DNA of 64,000 nucleotides. It comes from Deltaproteobacteria bacterium. GTDB taxonomy: Bacteria; Myxococcota; Kuafuiibacteriia; Kuafuiibacteriales; Kuafuiibacteriaceae. Shown here piece by piece: positions 34,634 to 42,597 of this stretch. How positions within the stretch are numbered: the stretch's first letter is position 1; each line of letters opens with the position of its first letter. The stretch is from contig JADJBV010000001.1 of NCBI GenBank assembly GCA_016703535.1, forward strand, positions 6,624,001 through 6,688,000, in the 5' to 3' direction. The translations under genes and the position numbers were made by a program. Under the pieces are notes generated by a model. The model saw nothing but the letters and a program-made list of their open reading frames with translations. It was not told the DNA's origin and made no database searches.

Positions 34634-35846
34634 TCAACTTCTCCAGATTCAGGAGTGTCTCGGCCCGGACAACGTTCGGATCTAGGTCGCCCCATGCATT
34701 GCGAAGGTTGTTGAGCAGGACCTGCGCTTCGGCGATATCTCCGGCCTCTATTGTTTTGAGCAAAGCCGAAATCCAGATTTCTCCTTCCTGCGGTCTCTCA
34801 AGCGTTTGCATTACTCCCTGCAGGATCGCGTTGATGTCCCGGTTGTGGACCAGCAAGTGAGCGCCTTCAAGATTGCCAACCGAAAGCTTCCTTACTTGAT
34901 GGTTCTTGACGCTCGACAGAACGAGCGGCGAATGTGTTGTTACAACAAACTGTATTTTCGGGAACGTCTCGGAGAGCGAGCGAAGTAGGCGCCATTGCCA
35001 TTCAGGGTGAAGGTGGAGGTCGACTTCGTCGATTACCACGATTCCCTGAATTTCGCTCAGGACGTTTGCTCCCGCAGTAGGCAATAGCGTGGCGGATCTT
35101 CGTGCTATGTCCGCCACGAGGGCAATCACGCCGCGATAGCCATCCGAAAGTTCACGAAGTGCAAATCGACCCATTCCCGGAAGGTCGACGAAGATGTCTC
35201 GCTCGTCTAAGTCCCATGCTGGCGTCCTGCCTCCACCCACGGCTGCCACAATCGCGGCTTCGGCAGCTCGTAGTCCTGGTGTGGGAAGGCCACTCAACGA
35301 ACGGTGATCCTGTTCTAGCCACCAGGAGCGTAGCCCCGACAGGCTTGTGCCCGCGTTAAGTGCCCCGTCATACCCATCGATCCTTCCCTCTGCACGAGGC
35401 CGGACAGGCTCATCTTTCCACGAGCGGTGGGCCCGATACAGTGCGACGAGAGGCAAAACGCCGCCCGCGTTGAGGTTAGCGTCAAGCCGTTCAGGGAGGT
35501 TGGGTTGCGTCGCTTCGCTTACGGAGGTTCCTCCGCGGGTGAGTTTGGAGTGCCAGGTGTAGCTAACTCCTGCGAGTAGAGCTGTGGCGGTGAGCTTCGT
35601 GGACCCGGCCGTCGTTCGCTGCCAGACACCACCGGCTTCTGCAGTCGTCAAGCGGATGTCGCTTTGCGAAAGGCGCGTGTCATGGCCGGTTCCCGGAAAA
35701 ATTCCGAGCACGATCCCGAGCGCATCCACGATACTTGTTTTGCCGACGCCGTTCCAGCCGAATAGCACTGTCAGGTCAGGCTCTAGTTCCAGAGTAAGCC
35801 GCTGGTGGCACCGAAAGTCGTCGAGGTCCAGTCTTGTCACGTGCAC
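34617..35846 (-). CDS. PtuA-like ATPase (retron/Septu effector)
   Basis: A 409-residue SMC/ABC-like ATPase from GTG 35846, picked because GGAGG lies eight bases before it; longer starts would overlap the terminator. Walker A is GWNGVGKT at residues 30-37, the signature LRELSDGYRG, Walker B VVIDEVDLHLHP, and the H-loop VVTTHSPLVLSS. This order is that of PtuA, which pairs with PtuB in Septu and in Ec78-type retrons, where the reverse transcriptase and its multicopy DNA hold the pair in check. It lies downstream of the reverse transcriptase, separated by a structured RNA and a terminator. Confidence 0.88.
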   Translation of the reverse strand: MHVTRLDLDDFRCHQRLTLELEPDLTVLFGWNGVGKTSIVDALGIVLGIFPGTGHDTRLSQSDIRLTTAEAGGVWQRTTAGSTKLTATALLAGVSYTWHSKLTRGGTSVSEATQPNLPERLDANLNAGGVLPLVALYRAHRSWKDEPVRPRAEGRIDGYDGALNAGTSLSGLRSWWLEQDHRSLSGLPTPGLRAAEAAIVAAVGGGRTPAWDLDERDIFVDLPGMGRFALRELSDGYRGVIALVADIARRSATLLPTAGANVLSEIQGIVVIDEVDLHLHPEWQWRLLRSLSETFPKIQFVVTTHSPLVLSSVKNHQVRKLSVGNLEGAHLLVHNRDINAILQGVMQTLERPQEGEIWISALLKTIEAGDIAEAQVLLNNLRNAWGDLDPNVVRAETLLNLEKLNVEGD

Positions 35847-35865
35847 CGAGGTGGCCTCCACGTAC

Positions 35866-35898
35866 AAAAATCGGCTCGGGCCCGTACGGGCCCGAGCC
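35866..35898 (-). terminator. Strong intrinsic terminator between RT and PtuA genes
   Basis: Bases 35873-35898 are a perfect 26-base palindrome (stem of 11 pairs starting GGCTCGGGCCC with a GTAC centre), followed on the minus strand by GATTTTT. It begins one base after the 3' end of the structured RNA candidate and stops just before the PtuA Shine-Dalgarno. The position fits 3'-end formation of the RNA, and means PtuA/PtuB must be made by read-through, by another promoter, or by regulated antitermination. Confidence 0.85.
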
Positions 35899-35899
35899 T

Positions 35900-36000
35900 C
35901 CGCCGCTTGCCTATCCTGCTGAAAGCAGTTGTCCGAGATCGGTCAAGGACCGACTCTCGGAGGTCATTGTCATGGCGATTCGCCAAAATCCAAGCGGCGG
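35900..36000 (-). ncRNA. Candidate retron msr-msd RNA (between RT and effector genes)
   Basis: Read on the minus strand, the 101-base region starts with CCGCCGCTTG (36000-35991) and ends with its exact reverse complement CAAGCGGCGG (35909-35900), like the a1/a2 repeats that close retron RNAs. Inside, in order, are TGGCG-AAT-CGCCA (35985-35973), a 13-pair stem with one bulge and loop CTT (35961-35932), and CTGCT-TTC-AGCAG (35928-35916). It follows the RT stop by 17 bases and is followed by an intrinsic terminator. Known retron RNAs lie upstream of the RT, so this position is unusual. Alternatives are an attenuator leader or the 3' structured end of the RT message. Confidence 0.5.
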
Positions 36001-36017
36001 TCGGATCGTAGTCGCAT

Positions 36018-38387
36018 TCACGGTACGTCTGCAAGACTCGACTCGTCCGACCAACCGGCAAGAAGGCTCTCGCTGAAGATCGGGCCCCCGAGTCGCCTCG
36101 CGAGGTACGCCAGGCGCGCGCTGGTGTACGCGAGCCAGCGAAGATCTCCAGTTGCCGAGTAGGAGTAGGCGAGTAGGCCGTGGGCCACGGCGGGGCTGCC
36201 CGCTGCGTGGAGGCCGAAGTCGCTTCGGTGACGAAGTCTATGGAGCGCCGACCGGGCGCGGCGCCAAGTCTCCCTCCCAAGGGTTAAGGGCTCGCCCGGT
36301 CGCGTCGGGACACGAAGACCGCAGACGTGGAGTGCCACCGAATCAGCGGTCGTCCATTGACGTGATTTTGAGGATTGGATGGTCCAGCCTTGGCCCGCGA
36401 CCGACCTCGCGAGAATCTGAGCCGCTTCCTCGGCAAACCTCGTTGGCTCTTCGCAATCTACGGCCGAGAGGACCAGGTCGTCGGCGTAGCGCGAGTAGGC
36501 GAACTTCCCAGGCGCAAATTGTCTGGCCGCAGCGGAGACGATGGCGCGGTCCAGCCAGAGACCGGCAAGGTTGGCGGCGAGAGGCGAAGAGGGCGCTCCT
36601 TGGGCCAAATACGCTGGTTTCCCGTCGCGATAGCGAAAGAGCAACTGGCAGACTGCCTTCCGTCCAAGCTCGGACCAACCGGGAAGGAGGGATGCTTTTG
36701 GGTAGTCGGTTAGGCCGAACCATGGCAATAGGTGCCTTGGGCGAACCGAGCCGAAGAAATTTCGGATGTCTGCGGCGGCAGCCGCAACTGCGCCGCTATG
36801 AACTCGCGCATGTAGCGCCGGACTTGCGCCGGCATGAAACGCGGTTGACGTCCCATCGCGTGGCATGGAGCTCAGCAGCAGTCGATGGATTTCTCCAAGG
36901 GCTGTCTTGAGCCGTTCCTCCGGCACGTCTAGCCAACGAATTGCTCCGCTTTTCTTGTAGCGGCGATGCCTCTCCCAGTGCGAGGCGCGAGCAACTTGTA
37001 CCACCGTTGTCCAATCCGCGTTGCAGCCGAGAGCCGTGCAAATCCTCATCAGGACATCTAGTTCGTTCCCTTCGCTTGGCCGCCGGGGCCGGCGCCGAAC
37101 CGCGATACGCTGAATGGGCAGGCTCGAGATCGGCACTCGATTGCCGCCGTCGGACAATTCAGGTAGCCCTCTCTCGCGAAGCAGTTCGTCGATGTCAGGC
37201 AAGTCCCAGCGGCGGGTATGGATGAGGTCTCCCATCCGCAACTTGGATCCTGGCTGAACCCAGCCAGACAGCGCATGGACCCTCCGAATCTCGCTCGCGA
37301 GGTGAACGGCGTCGCGCTTGCTGTCATCCAGAACCAGTCGCAGAGGCAGAGTCTGATTGGTTTGGATCCGCAACCGAAGCCCCCGACCCACCGCTCTCCA
37401 GGCCTGGCCGGCATCAGATGGCAGGTGGCCACCTCCAAGTTCCTCGGCCAGGGCAAGTCCGAGGGCAGCATTTCGTGTCCAGTCGCCGGCTCTCATCAAC
37501 CACGCCGTGGACACCTGGTTCAGGAAGCGAAACTCGGGTGGTAGTTGATCTGCGAGCGCACCCAGCGCGGGGGCCCGCCGTAGCGACTTTGTGGAGAAGA
37601 TGTCAGCCCGTAGTGGCTGTTCAGGAACAAAGTGGCCAGCACCTGGGGGGGGAGGCTCGCGGAGTTCTGCTGGAAGGCACGCCATGAGCCACCCGGCTCG
37701 CCGGACGCGATGAATAGCTGAGTCGCTGGTCTGCGACGACTTTGTCCGAAACGAGCCCCAACGCCCCGGGGCGCGAACTCGTCTCCGACGACCAAAGTCC
37801 CAACGTGAGACTTGGTCATCGGCCAAGAGGCGGGCCCAGGCAACTAGCCTGAGAAGGCGCTTGTGGCCGAGCTCGGTCGGCAGCTCAACAGGCTCGGGTG
37901 TCGACGCGTCGCCGATGGGCCGCAAGAACGCCTGTGCTATCGAGGCAATGATCTCCGCGTCCTCAGTGAGGTCAGGTGCGGCTGGGCCGAGCTGGCTGAG
38001 AACCTCTTGGAGGCGCGACGCTAGAACGGGAACGGATCTGTTGATGCTTGGATTGTAGCTAGGTGGCTCGGCCATTCGCCGCGGGGACTGCGCTGGCACC
38101 GCGCGGTACAATCTCTCGCCACCGTTGCCAGGGAGCCTAAAAACTGTTTCGACCGCAAGGTTTGGGGTTGTCAGATCAAGTAGGGACCAGGAGAGGGGAG
38201 CGGACGGAAGCTTGGCACTAACATGCCACGCTATCAGAGTCGAAATGCCTCGCAATACCACTCCGGTGCGAGCCAAAATAGGCTGCCCCTGAAGAGACGC
38301 TGCTGACCACCAGCACGGTCGGCCGTTTGCGACGTCGGAACAAATCTCGTCGAGCAACAAGCCATAGCGTGATTCGAGGGAGTCCAT
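36018..38387 (-). CDS. Retron-type reverse transcriptase with long N-terminal extension
   Basis: 789 residues from ATG 38387. The RT domain lies at about residues 500-780: ALHARVHSGAVAAAAADIRNFFGSV (first catalytic Asp), YLAQGAPSSPLAANLAGLWLD, catalytic YADD at 634-637, and ALHVCGLRVP where retron RTs have the VTG motif (Thr is Cys here). Typical retron RTs are 300-400 residues, so roughly 450 extra N-terminal residues are unexplained; they include a basic stretch (FGRRRRVRAPGRWG). Gene order RT-PtuA-PtuB matches Ec78-type (type I) retron defence systems. GC content is lower than the surrounding genome, suggesting transfer. Confidence 0.85.
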   Translation of the reverse strand: MDSLESRYGLLLDEICSDVANGRPCWWSAASLQGQPILARTGVVLRGISTLIAWHVSAKLPSAPLSWSLLDLTTPNLAVETVFRLPGNGGERLYRAVPAQSPRRMAEPPSYNPSINRSVPVLASRLQEVLSQLGPAAPDLTEDAEIIASIAQAFLRPIGDASTPEPVELPTELGHKRLLRLVAWARLLADDQVSRWDFGRRRRVRAPGRWGSFRTKSSQTSDSAIHRVRRAGWLMACLPAELREPPPPGAGHFVPEQPLRADIFSTKSLRRAPALGALADQLPPEFRFLNQVSTAWLMRAGDWTRNAALGLALAEELGGGHLPSDAGQAWRAVGRGLRLRIQTNQTLPLRLVLDDSKRDAVHLASEIRRVHALSGWVQPGSKLRMGDLIHTRRWDLPDIDELLRERGLPELSDGGNRVPISSLPIQRIAVRRRPRRPSEGNELDVLMRICTALGCNADWTTVVQVARASHWERHRRYKKSGAIRWLDVPEERLKTALGEIHRLLLSSMPRDGTSTAFHAGASPALHARVHSGAVAAAAADIRNFFGSVRPRHLLPWFGLTDYPKASLLPGWSELGRKAVCQLLFRYRDGKPAYLAQGAPSSPLAANLAGLWLDRAIVSAAARQFAPGKFAYSRYADDLVLSAVDCEEPTRFAEEAAQILARSVAGQGWTIQSSKSRQWTTADSVALHVCGLRVPTRPGEPLTLGRETWRRARSALHRLRHRSDFGLHAAGSPAVAHGLLAYSYSATGDLRWLAYTSARLAYLARRLGGPIFSESLLAGWSDESSLADVP

Positions 38388-38388
38388 T

Positions 38389-38398
38389 CAGTGCACTG
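38389..38398. promoter_or_regulatory. Palindrome just upstream of the RT gene
   Basis: CAGTGCACTG is a perfect 10-base palindrome one base upstream of the RT start codon on the minus strand. It might be an autoregulatory operator or the initiation region of the message. From 38399 to about 38649 I see no gene and no convincing msr-msd-like folding. Confidence 0.3.
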
Positions 38399-38649
38399 CG
38401 CCCCAGTCTACGCGGGCTCTTCTGGACCTGGCCCGGCGGGTACCGATTGCCTCAACTAGCATAAGCCAAAGTCGAGCGGGACGGGGCGTGATTACCCTCT
38501 GTTTGCTCCGGCAGTTCTGACGAGCAACCAGAGCACATGGGTCTCGCCATTGTTGGCCCAGCGCCACTCTGAGCCCCATCGTTCCCAAGTTGTAGTGCCC
38601 GAGGTCGGAGACGGCGTTGGCTCAATGCGGTCCCGCAGTGCCTTCGAGT

Positions 38650-39380
38650 GGATCTTCGTTCGGATCGTCGGGACGCGTGGCGTTGTGGCATTCGAAAGGA
38701 CACTGGCCGACCACGACCTCAAGCCGTGGCGGGAAGAGAATATCGTGCGTCCCTGACCTTGATGACGAGTACGTCGCTGGGACGGAGGACATCCTCGACC
38801 TCTTGGAGAAGACTCCGAACGCGCGCCAGCCGATACTGGCCCTCGACGAAACGTCGGTGCCGCTTCGATAGGACGTCCGCCGCGGCGGAGCAGCACGGCC
38901 TGGAGAGCCGCTTCGCCGCACCTCCGAGTGCGCACGCCGGGGCGGGGCGAACGTCTTCGCGATCGTGGCTCCGCTCGAAGGCCGCCACCTAACCCACGCA
39001 ACGGCCAACCGAAAGGGTCCCGCCTTCGCGCGGGATCTGAAGCGGATCTCCGATGCGTACCCGGAGGCGAGAACGATTCACCTGATCGTCGACAACCTCA
39101 ACACGCGCCGCCTCAAGTTCCTCGTGCACGCCTTCGGCGAGTCCGAAGCCAAGGTGCTGTCGTCGCGATTCGAGATCCCCTAGACCCGCGGCAGGGCAGG
39201 TGGCTCAGTCGGCCCGAGATCGAGATCAGTCTCTGGTCCCTGGAGTGTGCTGGAAAGCGACGGATCGAGAGCCTGCGCGAGCTTCGACCTGCAGCTTCGC
39301 GCTGGAATGCGATGAGCAATCGCGAGCAGTGCAAGACCAGATGGCGCTTCCGGCAGGAGGATGACCGCGGAATTTTTTTT
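38650..39380 (+). pseudogene. Decayed IS630-family transposase
   Basis: Fragments of an IS630-type DDE transposase in several frames: ERTLADHDLKPWREENIV (about 38690-38748), then DLDDEYVAGTEDILDLLEKTP and PILALDETSVPLR ending in TAG at 38869-38871 (first Asp-Glu of the DDE core), then HLIVDNLNTRRLKFLVHAFGE (second Asp) ending in TAG at 39181, and then, in another frame, RPEIEISLWSLECAGKRRIESL and WRFRQED matching the C-terminal end. At least two frameshifts and two stops make it inactive. It sits on the right border of the retron island. Terminal repeats were not found. Confidence 0.82.
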
Positions 39381-39451
39381 CGGGGGGGGGTCAAAGCGCC
39401 CAAGAGACCGAGCACCAACCGGTCAGGACCTCGGGGTGGAAGGACCGGGCC

Positions 39452-40648
39452 TCAGGCCCGGCGGCCGGGGTACTGGTCGAGGGCGATCCGCAGCAACTCC
39501 ACCGAACGCAGCAGCTGGGGGACCTCGAGCACGTAGGCGATGCGGGCCTGGTGTTTGCCGAGCTCGGCGTGGCTGTAAAAGCCGCTGGCCGGCGCGATCA
39601 TCACCGTCTCTTTTTCGTGGTTGAAGTCGGTGAGCAGCCACTTGGCGAACTCGTCGGCGTCGTCGACGGGCAAGGTGGTGACCAAATAGAAGGCGCCTTC
39701 GGGCATGGGGGCGCTGACGCCCTTGATCGAGTTGAGGCCCTTCACTAGGGCGTCCCGGCGGCGGGTGTATTCGGCGACCACGTCGTCGAAGTAGCTCTGG
39801 GGCGTGTCATACGCGGCGATGGCCGCGATCTGATCGACGGTGGCCGGGCAGAGCCGGGCGAAGCACATCCGCATGAATACATTCAGTAGAATGGGGTTCT
39901 TGGCGATCACACACCCCACCCGGGCGCCGCAGGCCGAAAACCGCTTGCTGACGCTGTCCACCACGATCACCCGGTCGTGGGCACAGGGCAAAGACAGGGC
40001 CGAGGTCGGAGTCTCACCGTAAGCGAACTCGCGGTAGACCTCGTCGGAGATCAGATAGAGGTCGTGTTTTTCGCAGATCTTCCCCAGCCGCTCCATCTCC
40101 TCTTTGGTGTAGACGGTGCCGGTCGGGTTGTTGGGCGAACAGACGATCATCGCCTTGGTCTTGGGCGTGATGGCCGCCTCCAGCTCGGCGTCGCTGGGCA
40201 GGTGAAAGGCGTGATCGGCCCGGGCCGGCACGCTGGTGATGGTGACGCCGGTAGAGGCCGCGAAGCCGAGGTAGTTGGCGTAGAACGGTTCGGTGGTCAG
40301 GATCTCGTCGCCCGGATCGGTGACCGCCGAAAAGGCAAAACCCACCGCCTCGCTGCCGCCGAAGGTCACGTTCACGTGATCGGGCTCGAGCTTGATGCCC
40401 AACTTCACGAAGTAGTTGGCGATGGCGCTGCGCAGGCCCGGCAGGCCCTGGGACGGCCCGTAGGCCAGGACCTTCTCGTCGTAGGATTGATAGGCCTCGA
40501 TCATCCCCCGGGGTGTGGCGACATCGGGTTGGCCGATGTTCAGGTGGTGGACCCGGATGCCCCGGGCCTTGGCCGCGTCGGCGTAGGGCCCGAGCTTTCG
40601 GATGGGGGAAGCGGGGAGTTTTTGGGCGCGGTGGCTGATGGAGGCCAA
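39452..40648 (-). CDS. Class I/II aminotransferase (AspC-like fold)
   Basis: A 398-residue PLP enzyme from TTG 40648, with AGGAAGGAG seven bases upstream. It has NIGQPDVATPRG near the start, SPNNPTG at the substrate-phosphate site, SDEVYREF, and the PLP lysine in VVDSVSKRFSACGARVG. The family transfers amino groups between amino acids and 2-oxo acids. The TTG begins one base after the stop of the YkgJ gene upstream, so they are co-translated. The amino acid specificity is unknown. It terminates close to the IS630 remnant. Confidence 0.87.
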   Translation of the reverse strand: MASISHRAQKLPASPIRKLGPYADAAKARGIRVHHLNIGQPDVATPRGMIEAYQSYDEKVLAYGPSQGLPGLRSAIANYFVKLGIKLEPDHVNVTFGGSEAVGFAFSAVTDPGDEILTTEPFYANYLGFAASTGVTITSVPARADHAFHLPSDAELEAAITPKTKAMIVCSPNNPTGTVYTKEEMERLGKICEKHDLYLISDEVYREFAYGETPTSALSLPCAHDRVIVVDSVSKRFSACGARVGCVIAKNPILLNVFMRMCFARLCPATVDQIAAIAAYDTPQSYFDDVVAEYTRRRDALVKGLNSIKGVSAPMPEGAFYLVTTLPVDDADEFAKWLLTDFNHEKETVMIAPASGFYSHAELGKHQARIAYVLEVPQLLRSVELLRIALDQYPGRRA

Positions 40649-40649
40649 G

Positions 40650-42038
40650 TCAGAGCTCCTTCCTGAGTCGCTGAGCGTAGCGCTGATCGATCGCGTCGAG
40701 GATCGGCCAAGCGTGGGTGGTGGTCTCGAGCACGGGAGAGGTGAAGACCATGAAGGCCCGGTTGGCGGTGGACAAGGTCCCTTTTTCACCGATCGCCAAC
40801 AAAGCGGCCTCGAGGCCGAGGAATAGTCCCAGGAGCCCAAAGCCGGCGTCGGGCCAGTGGGACGGGCCGTGCAGGTAAAGGACGTTGTCCAGCTGGCGGG
40901 CCAAAAACCGCCGCACTTTGGGCCGCAGCAAGGGGCGTCGTTTGCCTCGGGCCAACGCGCGCAAGGCGTCCAGGGCCCGGGGCACCCGCACCACCTGGGC
41001 CCGGTAGCCGCCCTCCTCCACCGGGATCTCGTGATCGACCTCGTCGGCCAGATAACGGAGGAGGCGTTTGGCGTAGGGCACCCGAGCCCGGGCCAAACGA
41101 CCGCCGAAATAACGCCGATCCAAGTGGCTCAGGACCTCGGGGGTGGGACCGTCCTCGTTGAGGACCTGGGCGATGCCGCGAAAGATCGGATCGAGCTCGC
41201 TGTAGCGCACGACCTTCTGGAAATAGAGGATCTCGCGATCGATGCGTTGGGAGCTGAGGCGGCGGCCCAGTTTTTTGGCGAAGGGGGCGGAGCGTTCGAT
41301 CGGCTCACCGTCCTCGAAGCTTTTCCACATCGACTCGCAGTTGACCCGCATCCCGAGGCGTGGCGCGCCGACCGGCGGGTGCACCACCACCAAGAGGAAG
41401 GCTTGGCAGGCGTTGGGTTTGGCGGCCGAACCCTGGCGTTTGTGGACCAAACAGAGGTGGTCCTCACCCAAAAAGATGCAGGCTTCCCGGGGGCCTGGCT
41501 TGTGCCGCAAGACACGTTTGGCGGGCGAGTCGGGATCGATGAAGGCCCGCTCCACGAAAGGTCGATCGCCCAACACGTCGCGATACAAGGAGCGATCGAT
41601 CCGGGCCTCTTCGGCGGCGCTCAGCTCCACCGCCAGGCCGTGGCAACATTCACCACAACGATGACACGACCAGCGGGCTTCGGGCTGAGCCTGCGGCAAC
41701 ACCTTGAGGGACCGACGGCCGGCCTCCAGCTGGGACCACGGTGGGTTGTTGTCCGGGGTGGGTTGGGCCCGCCGAGCCTCGGGGGTGTCCAACAGGTAGA
41801 TCTCGGCGTAATCCAGGGCGATTTGAGCGATGCGGGCCGCCGGGATCCGAAAGCCCTGAGAGGCGAGGCCGGCGGCGATGGTGGCCGCGTCCCGGGTGCC
41901 GTCGAAGAGCTGGGCGATCATCCAGTCGGCTTTGTCCAAGCTGAACACTTGGAGCAGCCGCGGATCTCGGACGTCGACGCTGCCGTCGTCTCGTTGGCGA
42001 ACCTCTAGGTCCGTGCGCCAGGCCGGCAGCGGTCCCAC
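40650..42038 (-). CDS. YkgJ-type cysteine-cluster protein (FliB-like)
   Basis: 462 residues from GTG 42038. CHRCGECCHG at about residues 125-134 is the C-x2-C-x2-CC cluster of the YkgJ/FliB family, proposed to bind zinc or an iron-sulfur centre; further cysteines are in EACIFL, DHLCLVH and PNACQAF. Family members include flagellin lysine N-methylase-like proteins. The first 100 residues resemble a helical PqqD- or HTH-like region. Tightly packed between the methyltransferase and aminotransferase genes. The biochemical role is not established. Confidence 0.75.
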   Translation of the reverse strand: MGPLPAWRTDLEVRQRDDGSVDVRDPRLLQVFSLDKADWMIAQLFDGTRDAATIAAGLASQGFRIPAARIAQIALDYAEIYLLDTPEARRAQPTPDNNPPWSQLEAGRRSLKVLPQAQPEARWSCHRCGECCHGLAVELSAAEEARIDRSLYRDVLGDRPFVERAFIDPDSPAKRVLRHKPGPREACIFLGEDHLCLVHKRQGSAAKPNACQAFLLVVVHPPVGAPRLGMRVNCESMWKSFEDGEPIERSAPFAKKLGRRLSSQRIDREILYFQKVVRYSELDPIFRGIAQVLNEDGPTPEVLSHLDRRYFGGRLARARVPYAKRLLRYLADEVDHEIPVEEGGYRAQVVRVPRALDALRALARGKRRPLLRPKVRRFLARQLDNVLYLHGPSHWPDAGFGLLGLFLGLEAALLAIGEKGTLSTANRAFMVFTSPVLETTTHAWPILDAIDQRYAQRLRKEL

Positions 42039-42069
42039 TCGTTGTTTCTCGGGCCCGCTGGGGTCGGAG

Positions 42070-42597
42070 TCAAGCCTGGCGGCTCAGCTCGAGGTAGTAC
42101 TGCCTGGGCAAGGCGCGGGTGATCACCCGGCGATGTCCGGGGAGCTGGGCCTCCACTTGGGCGATCGTTTGGAGGTGCGCTCGGGGCGGCACCTCCGCGA
42201 GTTCCGGGGCCCGTTCGGGATCGAAGTCGATCACCACCCAGTGGTCACACTCCGGGCCTTGGCCGAGGTTCAGGTGACGAAGCATGTTGCAGGCGAAGAC
42301 CCGCTCCGCGGCGGCCGGGGCCTGGGCCTCGACCTGGATCGGGAGCTGGTGGTGGCGAGCTTGGGCCTGGATCAGGGCCCGCAGCTCGGCATCGGGCTCG
42401 ACCGCGAGCACCTTCCCTCGGGGCAAGGCCCGGGCGATCCGGTAGCTGAAATAACCGGTGCCGGCGCCGAGATCGACGACGGTCTCTTCACCTCGAAGCG
42501 CCAGCCATTCGATCACCTGCTCCGGTCGTTGCCAGGGATCTCGGGCCCGGGCCTCGTCGCGCAAGGCCAGTTCCAGGAGCTCAACGTTCGGTGACAT
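42070..42597 (-). CDS. Class I SAM-dependent methyltransferase
   Basis: A small 175-residue enzyme. WLALRGEETVVDLGAGTGYFSYRIAR is SAM motif I and VLAVEPDAELRALIQ is motif II; the usual C-terminal substrate domain is missing or minimal. The ATG at 42597 overlaps the 3' end of the cytochrome/monooxygenase gene by 17 bases. The substrate is unknown. With its neighbours it forms an operon of four minus-strand genes from 43933 to 39452. Confidence 0.82.
   Translation of the reverse strand: MSPNVELLELALRDEARARDPWQRPEQVIEWLALRGEETVVDLGAGTGYFSYRIARALPRGKVLAVEPDAELRALIQAQARHHQLPIQVEAQAPAAAERVFACNMLRHLNLGQGPECDHWVVIDFDPERAPELAEVPPRAHLQTIAQVEAQLPGHRRVITRALPRQYYLELSRQA

Noticed and set aside
38399..38649. 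Msr-msd-like RNA in the usual position upstream of the RT
   Set aside because: Only a weak 6-base pair (TTGCTC/GAGCAA) and a 10-base palindrome are found; no closing repeat or msd-type stem.
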